DNA of 64,000 nt from Pestalotiopsis fici W106-1 (Eukaryota; Ascomycota; Sordariomycetes; Amphisphaeriales; Sporocadaceae). Below, in pieces: positions 12,601 to 24,891 of this stretch. The stretch spans positions 806,001 through 870,000 of the forward strand of contig NW_006917094.1 in the NCBI RefSeq assembly GCF_000516985.1, given 5' to 3'. Each line of letters begins with the position of its first letter. The first letter of the stretch is position 1. The position numbers and the translations under genes were made by a program. A model generated the notes under the pieces. It saw only the letters and a list, made by a program, of their open reading frames with translations. It was not told where the DNA came from and did not search any database.

Positions 12601-14546
12601 ACTATTGGCATAATTTTTTTTTTCTTCAACCAGGTCGACGATATCTTTGCCAGAAGCCCTCAATCCACACATGCAATCCACCTTCTGTTCTGAGCAATAG
12701 GGCACTTTTTTAGTGCCTAGACAGTAGGTCTAGGGCGCAGCATGCAGGCATCTGCAGGACGGCTGATGGATCCATCCCCCGGCCTCTAGCGGTTCATACA
12801 TATATGTACATGATGTCTATTTGTGCAGCATTCCCAGGATATCCTGCAATGGAAATTTGTATCTTGGTGTAAGTCGGGGTGGTATCAAGCAAATACTGCT
12901 TTCAGAGTGATGATGATTATGACGAAGATAATCAAAATATGTGGCCAATTGCTTTATAGCCAACAAACAACAGGGTATTGACAAGGTATTTCACGCAGGG
13001 CATGCCGTCTATCTCTGCTATTTAGTAGTGCTATGTACCTGGGTTTTCTACTCGCCGGTAGCTGCTAGGCACGACTTCCGAGGCTTGTCTTTTGGCCCAC
13101 CTCGTAAGCAATCGCGGAAATGACTGACGATAGGTATCCCAAAATGCTGCTCGTCAGTCTTTGGTGAGAACATCCACACTTTGAAACAAGAACGCGGTGT
13201 TTGCGCAATTTTCTCTCTCTCTCTCTGGGACGTGTATCTACCTATGCGACTGTTTGTTCGAGGTGCATGAGTATTCCGTAGCATAACCAGAGCCGTGATA
13301 ATATCCACTTACCTTGGGCAGTCTCCATCTTGCTAGATCCCTGATTTCAGTGCTTCAGTCGTGCCATATCTCCGGGCCGTGATGGATGGCAGAAACCCCG
13401 GCCCCGACATAGTCCTGCAGCCTAGGTCAATGGCGGTATGTAAATAATACAAAAACGACGACGATACCCTCATGGCGAGAGCGGGACAGACAACCGAGCT
13501 TGCTCTACCTCACAGATCAGATTGGCCGTACAATACATTATTAGGGTCGTTCTAATACAACGCTGGTCTGTCGCAATCCAGCACTGGCGAATCGGGGCAC
13601 AAGCACTCGGCAAGGGGTCTTACTCTAGTCTAAGTCTCATCCTTCGCATTCCCGTATCAAGCCATCGCCCGAGCATACGCCCGCCGCCCAGTTGGTGCCC
13701 CGCCAAAACTTCGAACTGATGAGTCAAGCGGCGTGGATAATCGTCTCGACACAATAAAGAAGAAAAAAAAAATTACAATTACCCCGGCTGCAAGACTACA
13801 GGGACTAGAAGAACTTTCGCCGCATGCAGCCCACATGGAGTAGTACTGCATTCAATGTTTCTCCCCGCGCTGTTCTGCCGTAGAAGCACCAGCATGTATA
13901 GCAACTAGTACATCACTCGTACTGTATCTATCTACATTAGCTTTGACCTTTTTTCTCTCTTCCCAGATCTCGGGACGGATGTGTGTCATGGACTCTGATA
14001 GTTATTAGTCGAGTCACTGCCTGAAAATTTCTGGGTCCAATATTAGACCCTTACGTATTCTGTCAGCCTTCTAGACGCCCCCCGCTAAACTTGCAGAGGG
14101 GAGGGATATACATAACATACCTTGCCGACACAGTACGGGGGTTTCTCTCTCTCTCTCTTCTCTCTTCTCCCTTTCTTCTTCTTCTTCTCCTTTGCTTATA
14201 TCGTGACGTTTTCCTCATTGGAGAAGAAAAAGTGTCTCCCCCACAATAATCGCCGCGAACGCACTCGCGCTCCGAGGGGTTGATCAACGATCCTACCTTA
14301 GCTTTGAGGTCAAGATAGTGCAAACGTGCTCTGACGCAACACTCTACTGGACCACCCCAGACTACGCACTACGTATAAGTTTGCGTTGCCATTTGCGGGT
14401 CCCCTTGCGGTGGGCGGATCAATCAATTATTCAGCTGGTCAGGTTGATCGAAAACGCCGTAACATAATACAATAATTATTTTCCTAACACTTCCAACTCT
14501 CCGCCGGCAAGGACAACATCAATTGCCCAGCAATTGATCCCAAGTC
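8754..14546. other. 5.8 kb gene-poor region between CAC2 and the ABC transporter
   Basis: No frame here has a recognisable domain or a codon pattern resembling the flanking genes. The longest frame (12005-12613, +, 202 codons) is Cys/His/Met-rich with no family features. The region holds the divergent promoters of CAC2 and the ABC transporter. It also holds a 27-base A-run at 9622-9648, pyrimidine tracts (for example 13209-13226 and 14143-14180), and ACCTA/TAGGTA-type motifs (near 10921). A GGTTCGAATC string at about 9028 lacks a pairing T-stem and is not a tRNA. A non-coding RNA gene cannot be excluded by eye. Confidence 0.5.
9622..9648. repeat. Poly(A) tract, 27 bases
   Basis: An uninterrupted run of 27 A on the plus strand in the spacer upstream of CAC2. 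It could be a simple homopolymer or the tail of an old retroposed insertion. I saw no target-site duplication or reverse-transcriptase remnant next to it. Confidence 0.9.
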
Positions 14547-17500
14547 ATGTCGCAAGAGATCATTCTGTTGGCAACCTCCGCCGGCGGCCTGGGATTGATT
14601 GGTTTGCTATCGGCACCGTCCGTCATCAGTCTCGCCGGACAACTGAGGAATCGAGAGCCGCCGACGGAAATTTACGAAGATGAAGACGGCAAATCAACAC
14701 CAGAGGCCGTCAAGGCTTATAGCGCCAAGGTCCCGAAAGTCTTTGTTTTGCTTTTCTCTCTGATTGGTCTCGGCTTGTCCATCGCCCTGGCCGTGCTCTC
14801 TACCATTGGCGAGAGCCACAGTCTATTTCTTCAGAACTGGTTGAGCGTAGGCACATGGGTAAGAAAGCCACCCTTCTCCTACTCCTTCTACTCATCAGCA
14901 ACAAGAAAACCCACATGCTAACATTGTTTGCAGGCTCTGTTAACCTTCCAAGCTGTATGCATTGCTTCTAGCCGAAAGTCCAGGACTGCTCACAATCTAG
15001 GTAAAATATCGGCCTTGTCTGCCTTGCTCTTGGTAGTAGTTCTTGTTATACAGGATGACGAGGTCGCCCCGCGTCTAATCAAGCATGATTTGCTCATATT
15101 CGCTTTGCGCATTGTCGAGGTCGTCATACTCATCGGTCTTGCTTTGTCCAGCGTTTCCATCCCGCGCAGACCCGATGTTTATCACAATGGCAAGATTGTA
15201 GACAGATATTACACCGAATCCTTCTGGAGCCATTTGAACTGGAGTTGGCCTGCCGATGTCCTACGCTTGGCTCTCAAGAAGAACAACCTCGACTTGGACG
15301 ACCTCCCCAGGCCAGACCATTACAGTCGTGCCAAGGAGACCACCCTGGACTGGGAAAGCCGCAACTTCAAAGGTCCACTCTGGATTTCTATCATTGCCGC
15401 TCACAAGTGGAAATTCGCTCTTCAGTGGTTTACAACGCTTGTTTCGTCCTTCCTCAATTTCGCCCCACAATGGTGTGTATTGCGGCTTCTCATCATCTTG
15501 GAGAACCGAACGTCGAACGAGCCATTGGGGTACGATACCTGGATGTGGGTGGTCTGGATCGGCGTCTCCATGATTGCCCAATCGTGGGTCGAAGCCTACA
15601 TCTTCTGGCTGTCCTGGGCCGAACTCTGCATTCCTCTACGAGCTCAGCTGTCTTCTTTAATCTTCAAGAAGTCAATGCGGAGAAAGGACGTCAAAGGCGC
15701 CAGCAAGAAGAAGGAAAAGGCCCCCGAGTCGTCAGATCCGCTTGTTGCTGCACCGTCTGGCGCAGTACCTACCAGCGATTCTCCTCAGGAGGAAACGAGC
15801 GAGGAAAGCGAAGAGGAACAGCTGAAGAAGAGCAAGCAATCAACGGTCAACTTGATTGGCGTCGATGCCAAACGCGTCTCCGATTTCAGTTCGTTCAACT
15901 TCTACTTCCCGGGAAGCGTCTTCAAGCTTGTCGTCTCCCTCGCCTTCTTGGTCAATCTGCTCGGTTGGAAGGCTCTCGTGGCCGGATTTTCAACCATGCT
16001 TGCCATCACGCCAGTAAACATCTATTTCAGCAGGAGATACTCGGCTGCACAAGATCGTCTGATGAAAGTCAGGGATGAGAAAATGGAGGTTGTCTCGGAA
16101 GCACTTCAGGGCATCCGACAGATCAAGTTCTCGGCACTTGAGCCGCAATGGGAAAACAAGATTGGCGAAGTAAGAGAAAGGGAGTTGAAATGTGTTTGGG
16201 ACGCCTTTTTCAACGACACCATGCTGATCGGATGCTGGGTCACAAGCCCCATCATGCTTGCTGCAGTTTCCCTCGCAGTTTATGCTGCCGTCCATGACAA
16301 GCTGCTCCCGTCGGTTGCCTTTGTCAGTTTGGGCGTCTTTAGAGCGCTCGAAGTCACGCTTTCTGTTATTCCCGAGTTGACAACCGATCTTCTAGATGCA
16401 TGGGTATCAGTGAAGCGAATTGACGATTACCTGAATGGCGCAGAAATCGAGGACCTTATGGAAGAGGCCGACGAGGTTACTTTTGATAATGCCAATATTG
16501 CATGGCCTGCTGATAAGACGGACGATGACCCTGATAGGTTTGTTCTCCGCAATGTTACAGTCACGTTTCCCAAGGGCGAGCTCTCGGTCATTTCTGGAAA
16601 AACGGGCGCTGGAAAGTCACTCATGCTTGCTGCTATTCTTGGCGAAGTCGATGTCTTATCCGGTTCCATCAGCGCACCAAAGGCACCGCCTTTGAGCCAA
16701 CGTCATGACGCCAAGGCCAACGCAAGCAACTGGATTCTACCTGGGGCCATTGCTTATGTCGCCCAGATTCCCTGGATCGAGAATGCCACAATCAAGGAAA
16801 ACATCCTCTTTGGGCTTCCGTTCGATGAGGCGAGATACCACAAGACCATTGAAGTTTGTGCCCTGAAGAAGGACATCGAAATGTTCTCCGACGGAGAGCG
16901 CACGGAAATTGGTGCCAATGGAATCAATCTATCTGGAGGTCAAAAATGGCGAATCACTTTGGCAAGGGCCATTTACTCACGAGCCGGCATACTTGTTCTC
17001 GACGATATTTTCAGTGCTGTCGATGCTCATGTTGGCCGCCACATCTTTGAAAAGTGTCTAAACGGCGAGCTGTGCGCGGGGCGAACCAGAATTCTGGTCA
17101 CTCATCACGTGGCATTGTGCGAACCAAAGACCAAGTATCTGGTAGAGCTCGGAAACGGTGTTGTTCTCAACGCTGGTCTACTCTCAGAACTCGATGAGGA
17201 TGGTGTGTTGGAGCAAATCAAGAGCCACCAGTCGACTGCCGAGATACCAATGGATGAGGATACGACGGCGGTCAATTCAGAGGAGACTTCTCAGATTGAC
17301 GACGAATCGACCGAAGTGCCTCTGGCAAAAATTCCCTCCAATGCGCAACAGGCCCGCAAATTTGTCGAAGAGGAGGGTCGCGAGCAAGGCGCTATCAAGA
17401 AACATGTCTATGCTACTTATCTGCACGCGACTGGAGGCTGGTTCTTTTGGTCCACCGTCTTTGCATTTTACGTCGTCGTCCAAGGCTTGACCCTTGGTAG

Positions 17501-19379
17501 GTCTTGGTGGTTGAAGATCTGGACAGGAACCTACGAGGAGGAGACTATCCAAAATCACACGCAACAGCACGCCTATGCATACTCGCTCAACCTCCAACAG
17601 GTATCGTCTCAGCAGATGATGCAGCCCCTCAGGATGCAAGATGAAAGGGGCCTCGTCTTCTATCTGGGTATCTACGTCCTTCTAGCGGTTGCGAGTGCTA
17701 TATTGGGAACTGTCAGGTACTACTACATCTTCCAGGGCTCCATCCAGGCATCCAGAACGCTGTTTGCCAAGCTCAACTTTGCCATTTTGCGGGCCCCTCT
17801 TCGATGGCTCGACACTGTGCCCGTTGGCAGAGTTCTCAATCGATTCACGGGCGATTTCCACAGTGTCGACACTCGCCTGGCTTATTCGCTTGGATTCGGT
17901 GCTGCCTCTTTCCTCAACCTCATTGGTGTCATTGTCGCCGGTTTATTCGTCTCGCCCATCATCCTTGTCTTGGCCTTTGTCCTTCTTCTCATTAGCATCT
18001 ACTACGCGAAGAGATATCTTCATGGTGCCAGGCCTGCGAAGCGACTTGAAAGCACAACGAAGTCGCCCGTCTTTGAGCAGTTCGGATCGGCTCTGAATGG
18101 AGTCACCACCATCCGTGGATTCAACAAGGCACAGACCTATGTGGACCGCATGTATGGCAAGCTCGACGACTGGACGATTACAACCTGGCACATGTGGCTT
18201 TTCAATCGCTGGATGGGATGGCGCATGTCCGTGGTCGGATCGTTCTTTGCAAGTTTCGTGGCCATTCTCATTCTGCTGACCCCTGACATGGACGCTGCGC
18301 TGGCAGGTTTTGCTCTTGCCTTTGCCCTGGACTTTTCCGGCACTGTCATGTGAGTTGCCCCTACTCAGTTAACTTAGGCGATCTATAGCCTTTACTAACT
18401 TCTATTCAGGTGGACCATTCGTCACTACTCAAACATTGAACTGGAGATGAATGCCGCAGAACGTGTGGTGGAGTATAGTGAGCTGCCCACGGAGAATCTT
18501 GGGGGAGAGAAACCGCCAGCTGCTTGGCCTACCGAGGGCCGGGTCGAGGTTGATAACCTCGTGGTCAGCTATGCTGCGGATCTGTCACCTGTCCTCAAGG
18601 GGTTGACTTTTAGCGTCAACCGTAATGAGCGCATCGGAGTTGTCGGCAGGACTGGCGCAGGAAAGTCTTCTCTCACCTTGGCCCTGTTCCGCTTCCTCGA
18701 GGCACGCTCAGGATCAATCTACGTCGATGGAGTTGACATCTCCAAGATCAGGCTGCATGACCTTCGCTCGCGCCTTGCCATTATTCCTCAAGATCCTGTG
18801 CTCTTTTCCGGCACAGTTCGATCTAACCTCGACCCCTTTAACAACCACACGGACGATGCACTATTTGATTCGCTTCTGCGCGTGCACCTGATCTCCGAGG
18901 AGGAAACGGCACCAGGCACCCCTGTACCCGAGTCTGGAACTGAGAACGGATCGATTGCCAAGAAGAACACCAACATCTTCCGCGACTTGTCCAGCCCCAT
19001 CTCCGAGGGTGGACTCAACTTGTCCCAGGGACAGAGACAACTGTTGTGTTTGGCTCGTGCCATTGTCTCACGTCCCAAGGTCATGGTTCTCGATGAAGCC
19101 ACGTCGGCGGTTGACATGCACACTGACGCACTAATTCAACGATCCATTCGGGAGGAGTTTGGCGACAGCACCCTGTTGGTTATTGCTCACAGGCTAAGCA
19201 CTATTGCAGACTTTGACCGCATTCTGGTCTTGAGTGACGGAAAGGTTGCCGAGTTTGGTACGCCCAAAGAGTTGTGGAATATTGATGACGGAAAGGGCAT
19301 GTTCCGGGGCATGTGCGAGGAGAGTGGTGAAAAAGATAAACTCAGAGATATTTGCTTGGGTGTTGCAGGCGAACAGTAA
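14547..19379 (+). CDS. Full-length ABCC (MRP/Ycf1-type) ABC transporter
   Basis: ATP-driven exporter of the multidrug-resistance-associated class, likely in the vacuolar or plasma membrane; substrates of this class are glutathione conjugates, organic anions or toxins. Three exons: 14547-14858, 14934-18349 and 18410-19379. Introns are 75 and 60 bp, and the frame closes at 1565 residues. Order: hydrophobic N-terminal TMD0, TMD1 with an acidic Ser/Glu-rich cytosolic loop (about 15700-15840), NBD1 (Walker A GKTGAGKS near residue 658, signature LSGGQ near 769, Walker B ending LVLDD), linker, TMD2, NBD2 (Walker A GRTGAGKS near 1321, signature LSQGQ near 1446, Walker [10 protein letters not shown]). 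The Asp in place of catalytic Glu after NBD1 Walker B is usual for ABCC proteins, so only NBD2 is fully catalytic. The first ATG opens the TMD0 helix. The gene stands alone; no biosynthetic cluster genes flank it. The closest subfamily cannot be fixed by eye. Confidence 0.95.
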
Positions 19380-19972
19380 ATGGTAAAACGAGGATAGAAA
19401 AATGCTGGATTGCTGGATAGGATACATTGGTGGTATTTGTTCATGCTTTGTCAAGTCATATACTATGGGCGTACCGGAGTTTATCGCTTTGCTTATTAGT
19501 GGATTAAAAGTTTGTTTATCTACGGTTTTTTTCTCCTTCCTCCGTTTAGCAGTCATGGTGCTATAATGTTGGTCTTGCCAAAATGAGGCAGCTTCCAAAT
19601 TGAATCTTGCCGCCGCGAGCACAAACTCTTTCCAGACTGCGAACCCATTCTCGTCGCGCGGCACATAGATCATCACGTAGCCCTGAGGCAAGATTTCACC
19701 AAACGCACCGCTTAGCAAAGAGCTTGACCCACGTCAATTTCAAAATTGTCACTTGGATATACCCACGATCACGAATACAAGTATTTGATGGTTGGATGAT
19801 GAATTTCCTTCTATTGCCCTGCCCCATGATTATACTCATTTACCCAACATGTCGTTAAGATACGCCAAAACTCCATTGAAGACTCAATCATCGAATCGAG
19901 CCCCCGAACATTGGAAATATGTAAAAAGCCCAGTGAAAACATCAGATCGATCATCATCATCATCATAGTCGT
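19380..19972. other. Convergent spacer with a possible short coding relic
   Basis: This lies between the 3' ends of the ABC transporter and the aspartic protease. Minus-strand frame 19530-19718 has about 60 codons that look protein-like (GYVMIYVPRDENGFAVW, then FNLEAASFWQD) but has no upstream exon and runs into noncoding sequence. I could not assign it to a family. A short (ATC)n run lies at about 19951-19966. Confidence 0.3.
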
Positions 19973-21803
19973 CTATAATGGCTTTGATGCGAATCCCAAC
20001 TGCTGGTTACCACCATGAAACACCACAAATTGAGCCTTGAGGAATGTATCACCATAAATACTAAACGGCAGCCCACTGGGCGTGGCCTGAAGCCCACCAA
20101 AGCACGTTGTCGCATCCTCAAACGTGTTTCCGTCAACGGGGGCAAACGGGATAATGGACCCGGGGATCAAGGCCTCATAGTCGCCAATGAGGGCGGTAAA
20201 GCCGGGGAGCGTGGTGGAACACGGGTACGTGTATCCGCCGGCGCCCGCGACGTCGTTGACGGCGCCGTCCACCTCGGCATAGTAGGCCGACGCGATCTCG
20301 TCGGGGACAAAGAGCAGCGTCGTGCCCGTGTCGGCAATGGCCACGTGCGGCGCCGAGATGGCCGTCGAGTTGTTGACGCGGAAGCCCGCGGCCTCGAATT
20401 GCCAGAACCCCTGCGAGGCGTTGACGGGCACAAAGGTTATATCACCCGTGTCTGATGGTATGTATGCATTGTCAGTCTCACTAGGCTATTTCATGATTTC
20501 TTTTGGATATTGAAACAGCCTTCAAGGTTGCATGACCCCTCGTTCACAGTTTGAATGGACCGATGTTGGAAACGGGGCAAATATAGACTGACATTCAGTT
20601 GGGTCGATGAAACCAAAGTTGTAATTTCCAGCTAGAACATGATTTAGCTCATCTCACACTGTGACTAGAGAATACAAAACTCACCCTCAGCCTGCTTGAG
20701 GTTGGCCGTGAAAAGCGGTGATGCGAGCTCGCTCAGCGCATTGTCGAAAAAGGTTTTCTGCTGATTTGGAGTAACCGTATTTAAATCGCTAAAAGCTAGA
20801 CCGAGTAGCCCATCAGTGCTGGCCCGGGAAGTGAAGCTGCTCGACACTTTTTCAGCCACTTCAACAGCTTGATTCTGGACTATGATGAGGGTTAGTCTCG
20901 TAAATATCATAATTACACAATGCGAAACCATGGCTTGCGATATTGCATGCTTACCTGTTATTCCGCCGATCGAGACTGTATCCATGAACACTGAACCGCT
21001 CTGTTAAAGATAGAGGAGAAATGTCAGCCGGTTTGTTTTCGAGAACAGTATGTGGTACCCCATATTCTCGATTCCCTATGCTACCAAGACTGGCATATTG
21101 ATATGTAATGACTCACTAAATGGATAATCAGCGTTTGTCCTTATGGTTGGCTTGTACATGGACTTACCGCTACTTGAACCGTCACCGTAAGTGATGCTCC
21201 AGCTGTTTCCAGTCAACTCCTCAGCAGTCGAGCTATCCTCCGGGCTGTATACAGTCTGCCCAGCGACTTGAGCTGTCGGGGTCAACGAAGAAAACACCCA
21301 TAGATCCGAAGACCCGGTATCAAAGTCCAAATTCAATGTCTGCGGAGGAGTTCCAATTTGGACTGGGCACAAATACTCGGAATCAAACTCTTCTGGTATA
21401 GCTGCGACTTCTCCTATACGACGGTTTTCAATTTTCTGTTCCTTGAGGCATATTTCTTTTTGTCCGAACAATGCAACTTACCTTGACCTGCAGTTGTGGT
21501 TTCGTTGCCACCAGTATTGTTCCCGGCGAGACCCAGCTCTTCCAAGAGCTTCTCAATGACTGACAACAAATCATCTGGGAATGCAACCCCAAACTTGGAG
21601 TATGCTCTTGCGAGGGCCAGTGGCCCCTTTCGTACTCCCTTGAATGCCTTGTTTGGTTGCTGATGGATCTTGAAGGTCATTCCACCCAGAACTGAGATCT
21701 CGGAAAGGTCGATCTTGATGACCTTTGTAGGCGCCGCCGTTACGAATCCATTTTGCAAGGCGATGGCGGCCGCCAGCAACCCAGTAGAAGTTGAGAACTT
21801 CAT
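19973..21803 (-). CDS. Secreted pepsin-like aspartic endopeptidase (family A1)
   Basis: Extracellular acid protease of the aspergillopepsin/endothiapepsin type. Six exons on the minus strand: 21482-21803, 21168-21413, 20955-20990, 20685-20879, 20593-20631 and 19973-20451. The frame closes at 438 residues. Residues 1 to about 22 form a signal peptide (MKFSTSTGLLAAAIALQNG). A propeptide of about 85 residues follows, with basic sites. The mature enzyme has both catalytic aspartates, D139 in DFDTGSSDLW and D320 in IADTGTTLL, plus the flap YGDGSS and the C-terminal block QLGFASKPL. NNS and GNET sequons are present. The junction of exons 2 and 3 is the least certain: the good GTAAGT donor at 21167 forces an acceptor at 20991, giving a flap-following segment shorter than usual. 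Proteases of this type are often induced in acid or protein-rich media; nothing here proves that. Confidence 0.9.
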
Positions 21804-23472
21804 CGTGAGGGACTGTCCACTGCTGGTGTCAGACAACTGCAAGAGGTCAAATGGAGGAATTCACAGAGCCACCTCGGCAGGATAACCAGTTCACTTGCGA
21901 AGAACGAGGGAAATTATTGGTTTAATTCAGGAAAAGAAAATAGAAATGAGATAAAGTCTGAAAATCACAGCTCTTTGAGGGATCGCCCAGGTGAAAATAT
22001 CGAGCCCAAATATAGCGTTTCATATCTGCCCAGCCAAACTCGGATCCCGCAGCCTGCAGGAATTGACAAGGCTGATTATAGATTTTACCGTCTAGCATTT
22101 ACCTGCCCCCAGGGAAAATCCTCTGAAGTAAATGGATTTATTTTTCATCTTTTCCTTGAACACGCCCGCAAAATCTTCAACGTCGGGTTCAAGCAGCTGC
22201 AGTGTTGACGCGGAGATTGGGACACAGGGGGTGTTCGTGAATCAGGGGGGTAGATCATTCATAGGATGTGTTACAACGATCCATGTCGACTTCATGCTTA
22301 AAATCTTTCCGGTGCCTCACTGGCGGCTGATGTTGCCGGAATCACGGCCTACCGAGCCTCAAAAGGATATTTTTTGTTGCATTGATTGGAGGAATATGTG
22401 GAATGTAGTGAGATTGATTGTCAACAAAAAAAAGAGCATGTTGGGTTAATCCGCACACGTTCAAACTCGTGGTTCAGATTATATTATGGCTCCCTTGTGG
22501 CATGTTCGTCTTCCTTGGCAGATTTGACAATATTGAAAAAGTGCACATTCGGGTTTCTGGATTGTCAATATATGCCCAAGGTAATTGTTGCAAATGCACT
22601 GTTTTTGATAAACATCGGGGTTTAAATAGTATAGGTATGTATCACCAAGGTCGGAATATTATACAAGAGTTATAATGGCCCCACCACACAAGCCAGTTGA
22701 CAATCCATATGTACTTGTGTTACCCTCTCATGTAGACCTGATAGTAGAGCTTTTTGACCTGCGAATCCCTGCTTATTTCACATACTGCAGTTATGAATTC
22801 ATAGTACTAGCTGTATATTATGATTGTCTGTCGCCCAAAAGGACCTACATTATTTACCTATGTATGTTATTACATAGTAGTAATCACCAGACAGCCAAGG
22901 AACTGTCATCACGTGGGCAGTGCCACCCCAGCGGAACGCGGGGATTTGGCGGCATATGTGAGCTGTAATAAGCCCCGCTAAAGTTCGCTTCTCAGCACTG
23001 AGGCGTGCTTACCTTTAGTACCTTGCCTTATCGCCACCACCCGTTTGTTGGCTTATCTGCTCATTTTCTAGCAACAACTCAACACCAGCTTTGCGAGCCC
23101 AAGGCAGGCAGGCAGGCAACCAACCAAGTGCGTGTGCAGTGGCGGCGCATTTTTGTTGAAGCCCCAGGACAAGGCATCGAACCTTCGAGTTGGGTGTCTT
23201 CTTTTGCTTAGGTGATGAGAAATAAAGAAAACACCTGTTCCAAGGCAGGCTGACCTCCATGGCGAGTTAATCAGAGTTGGTCAAGAGGACCATCTCGAGT
23301 CGACTTGAAAAACATTGCCTGGTGACGTCTATCGCCAAAAGTAACAACTTTCTGACCAGCTCTTCACCTCATCATCCAGAGGCGTCGTGTTGTGTACCGC
23401 CACGATAGCCCGTCGCTCGAAAGCTCATATTCTTCTGATCATTCTGAAGCGCAGCTCCTCGTTGCAGTCACT
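21804..23472. other. Divergent promoter region of the aspartic protease and WSS1-like genes
   Basis: About 1.7 kb with only short chance frames. The middle (22350-22880) is AT-rich. The right end carries the WSS1-like leader. The frame preceding 23473 has no ATG before that position. Confidence 0.4.
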
Positions 23473-24891
23473 ATGCCTGAGATCTCCCCCCTGGTTCTTT
23501 CTTACTCTCACCTGAAAGACCTCCCACGCGCCAAAGATGCGCTGCATACCCTGAAAAAGATTGCCTCACTGGTGAAGCCTCTCATGAGGGCTCGGGGCTG
23601 GAAGGTCAATCAGCTGGCGGAATTCTATCCCAGCCAGCAAAACCTGCTTGGTAAGACAATACTACCTCCCCAGCTCAACCATAACACACAAGATCCGACG
23701 CTGATCCGTTATTTATCCGCAGGCTTGAACGAGAACCGTGGCCAAAAGATCTGCCTCCGACTCCGCTATCCCGGTGACCAAAACCAGTTCCTACCAATCG
23801 AGCATGTGGTTGACACCATGCTACACGAACTATCACACAACGTCCACGGCCCCCACAACGCTGAATTCCACGCCTTGTGGGACCAACTCCGTGACGAGCA
23901 TGAGGCGCTGACCATGAAAGGATATACTGGCGAAGGCTTCTTGTCAGACGGTCGTGTCCTCGGAGGTAGAGGCTTGGTGCCCATGCATGAGGCTCGCCGC
24001 CTCGCACGGCAAGCTGCAGAGAAGCGCCGCACTCTAGCAACCGGATCTAGTCAACGCCTAGGTGGCCAGGCGCCTCGACCAGGACAGGACATTCGAAGAA
24101 TCATCGCCAATGCTGCGGAAAGACGCAATCGCACCATGCGAGGCTGTGCTAATGTCACACACAACGCAGAAGAGATCAAAGTCATCGCAGACACAGCAAC
24201 GCGGAACGGATTCAGTACCCAGGCGGAGGAAGACGCGGCAAACGAGGCCGCCATCGCGCAAGCATTATGGGAACTTGTACAAGAAGATGACAAAGCCCGA
24301 AAGGGCGACTTGTATCAGCCAGTGACTATAGCCAATCCTGCTGGAAGCCAAGCTAACACTGACTTGCGCGGCGACGCGCTTCTGGGCACCAATGCAAAAT
24401 TGAGAGCAGCGGCGCCTAAGCGACCCACCAGTAGATCGATGCAATCTCTTCAAGGCCAGACCAAAATAGGTGACCAAATGGCCGAGACAATCGAGGACGA
24501 TAGCTATTTGGCCGATGGCGATTCCACGCCTTCATCTTGGGCCTGTCAAGTATGCACTCTGCAAAACCCGCTAGACTTCCTGTGCTGCGACGCATGCGGC
24601 AGCGAGAGGGCACCGAGAGTCACTGAGGCGGCGACGTACCAAAGACCAGCAAAGCGGCAGCAGCCTGCCATCGTTGATCTGACAAAGTCAGACCCTACCG
24701 CAAGCAGCCACAAGACCACATCGTCGGCGGGTATATCGAAACCAAATGCGTCCGGCATGTCCCAAAATAGCAACCCGATGGTGGGGTCTAAGACAAGCAC
24801 AAAAACCTGGACTTGCTCGTTTTGCGGTCGCGTGCGAGAATGGACTTATTGGAGCTGCGATCTATGTGGGAAAATCAAGGAGAGCTCATAA
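23473..24891 (+). CDS. WSS1-like DNA-dependent metalloprotease (WLM domain) with two RanBP2-type zinc fingers
   Basis: SprT/SPRTN-related protease that degrades proteins crosslinked to DNA, acting in the nucleus with Cdc48 and SUMO. Two exons, 23473-23650 and 23723-24891, giving 448 residues. The 72-bp intron (GTAAGA donor, CCGCAG acceptor) is a multiple of three without a stop, so unspliced sequence reads through; splicing restores the family motif LLGLNxNRGQKI. The WLM domain covers about residues 5-190, with zinc ligands H94 and H98 and catalytic E95 in HELSH, and third ligand H104 (HGPH). Two zinc fingers follow: WxCxxC(10 residues)CxxC near residue 330 and a second at the very C-terminus. 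Between them, IVDLTKSD matches a SUMO-interacting motif. The start chosen is the first in-frame ATG. The order WLM-ZnF-SIM-ZnF supports a Wss1-type role over other WLM proteins. Confidence 0.9.
   Translation: MPEISPLVLSYSHLKDLPRAKDALHTLKKIASLVKPLMRARGWKVNQLAEFYPSQQNLLGKTILPPQLNHNTQDPTLIRYLSAGLNENRGQKICLRLRYPGDQNQFLPIEHVVDTMLHELSHNVHGPHNAEFHALWDQLRDEHEALTMKGYTGEGFLSDGRVLGGRGLVPMHEARRLARQAAEKRRTLATGSSQRLGGQAPRPGQDIRRIIANAAERRNRTMRGCANVTHNAEEIKVIADTATRNGFSTQAEEDAANEAAIAQALWELVQEDDKARKGDLYQPVTIANPAGSQANTDLRGDALLGTNAKLRAAAPKRPTSRSMQSLQGQTKIGDQMAETIEDDSYLADGDSTPSSWACQVCTLQNPLDFLCCDACGSERAPRVTEAATYQRPAKRQQPAIVDLTKSDPTASSHKTTSSAGISKPNASGMSQNSNPMVGSKTSTKTWTCSFCGRVREWTYWSCDLCGKIKESS

Noticed and set aside
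12005..12613. 202-codon plus-strand frame in the gene-poor region
   Set aside because: No domain, odd composition (many Cys, His, Met), overlapping frames and no splice or promoter context; likely chance.
23150..23190. T-arm-like hairpin on the minus strand (AAGGTTCGATGCCTT)
   Set aside because: Four of five stem pairs form, but there is no matching acceptor stem, D arm or anticodon arm.
14547..24891. Transporter plus protease as part of a secondary-metabolite cluster
   Set aside because: No synthase, synthetase, P450, methyltransferase or cluster regulator is present nearby.
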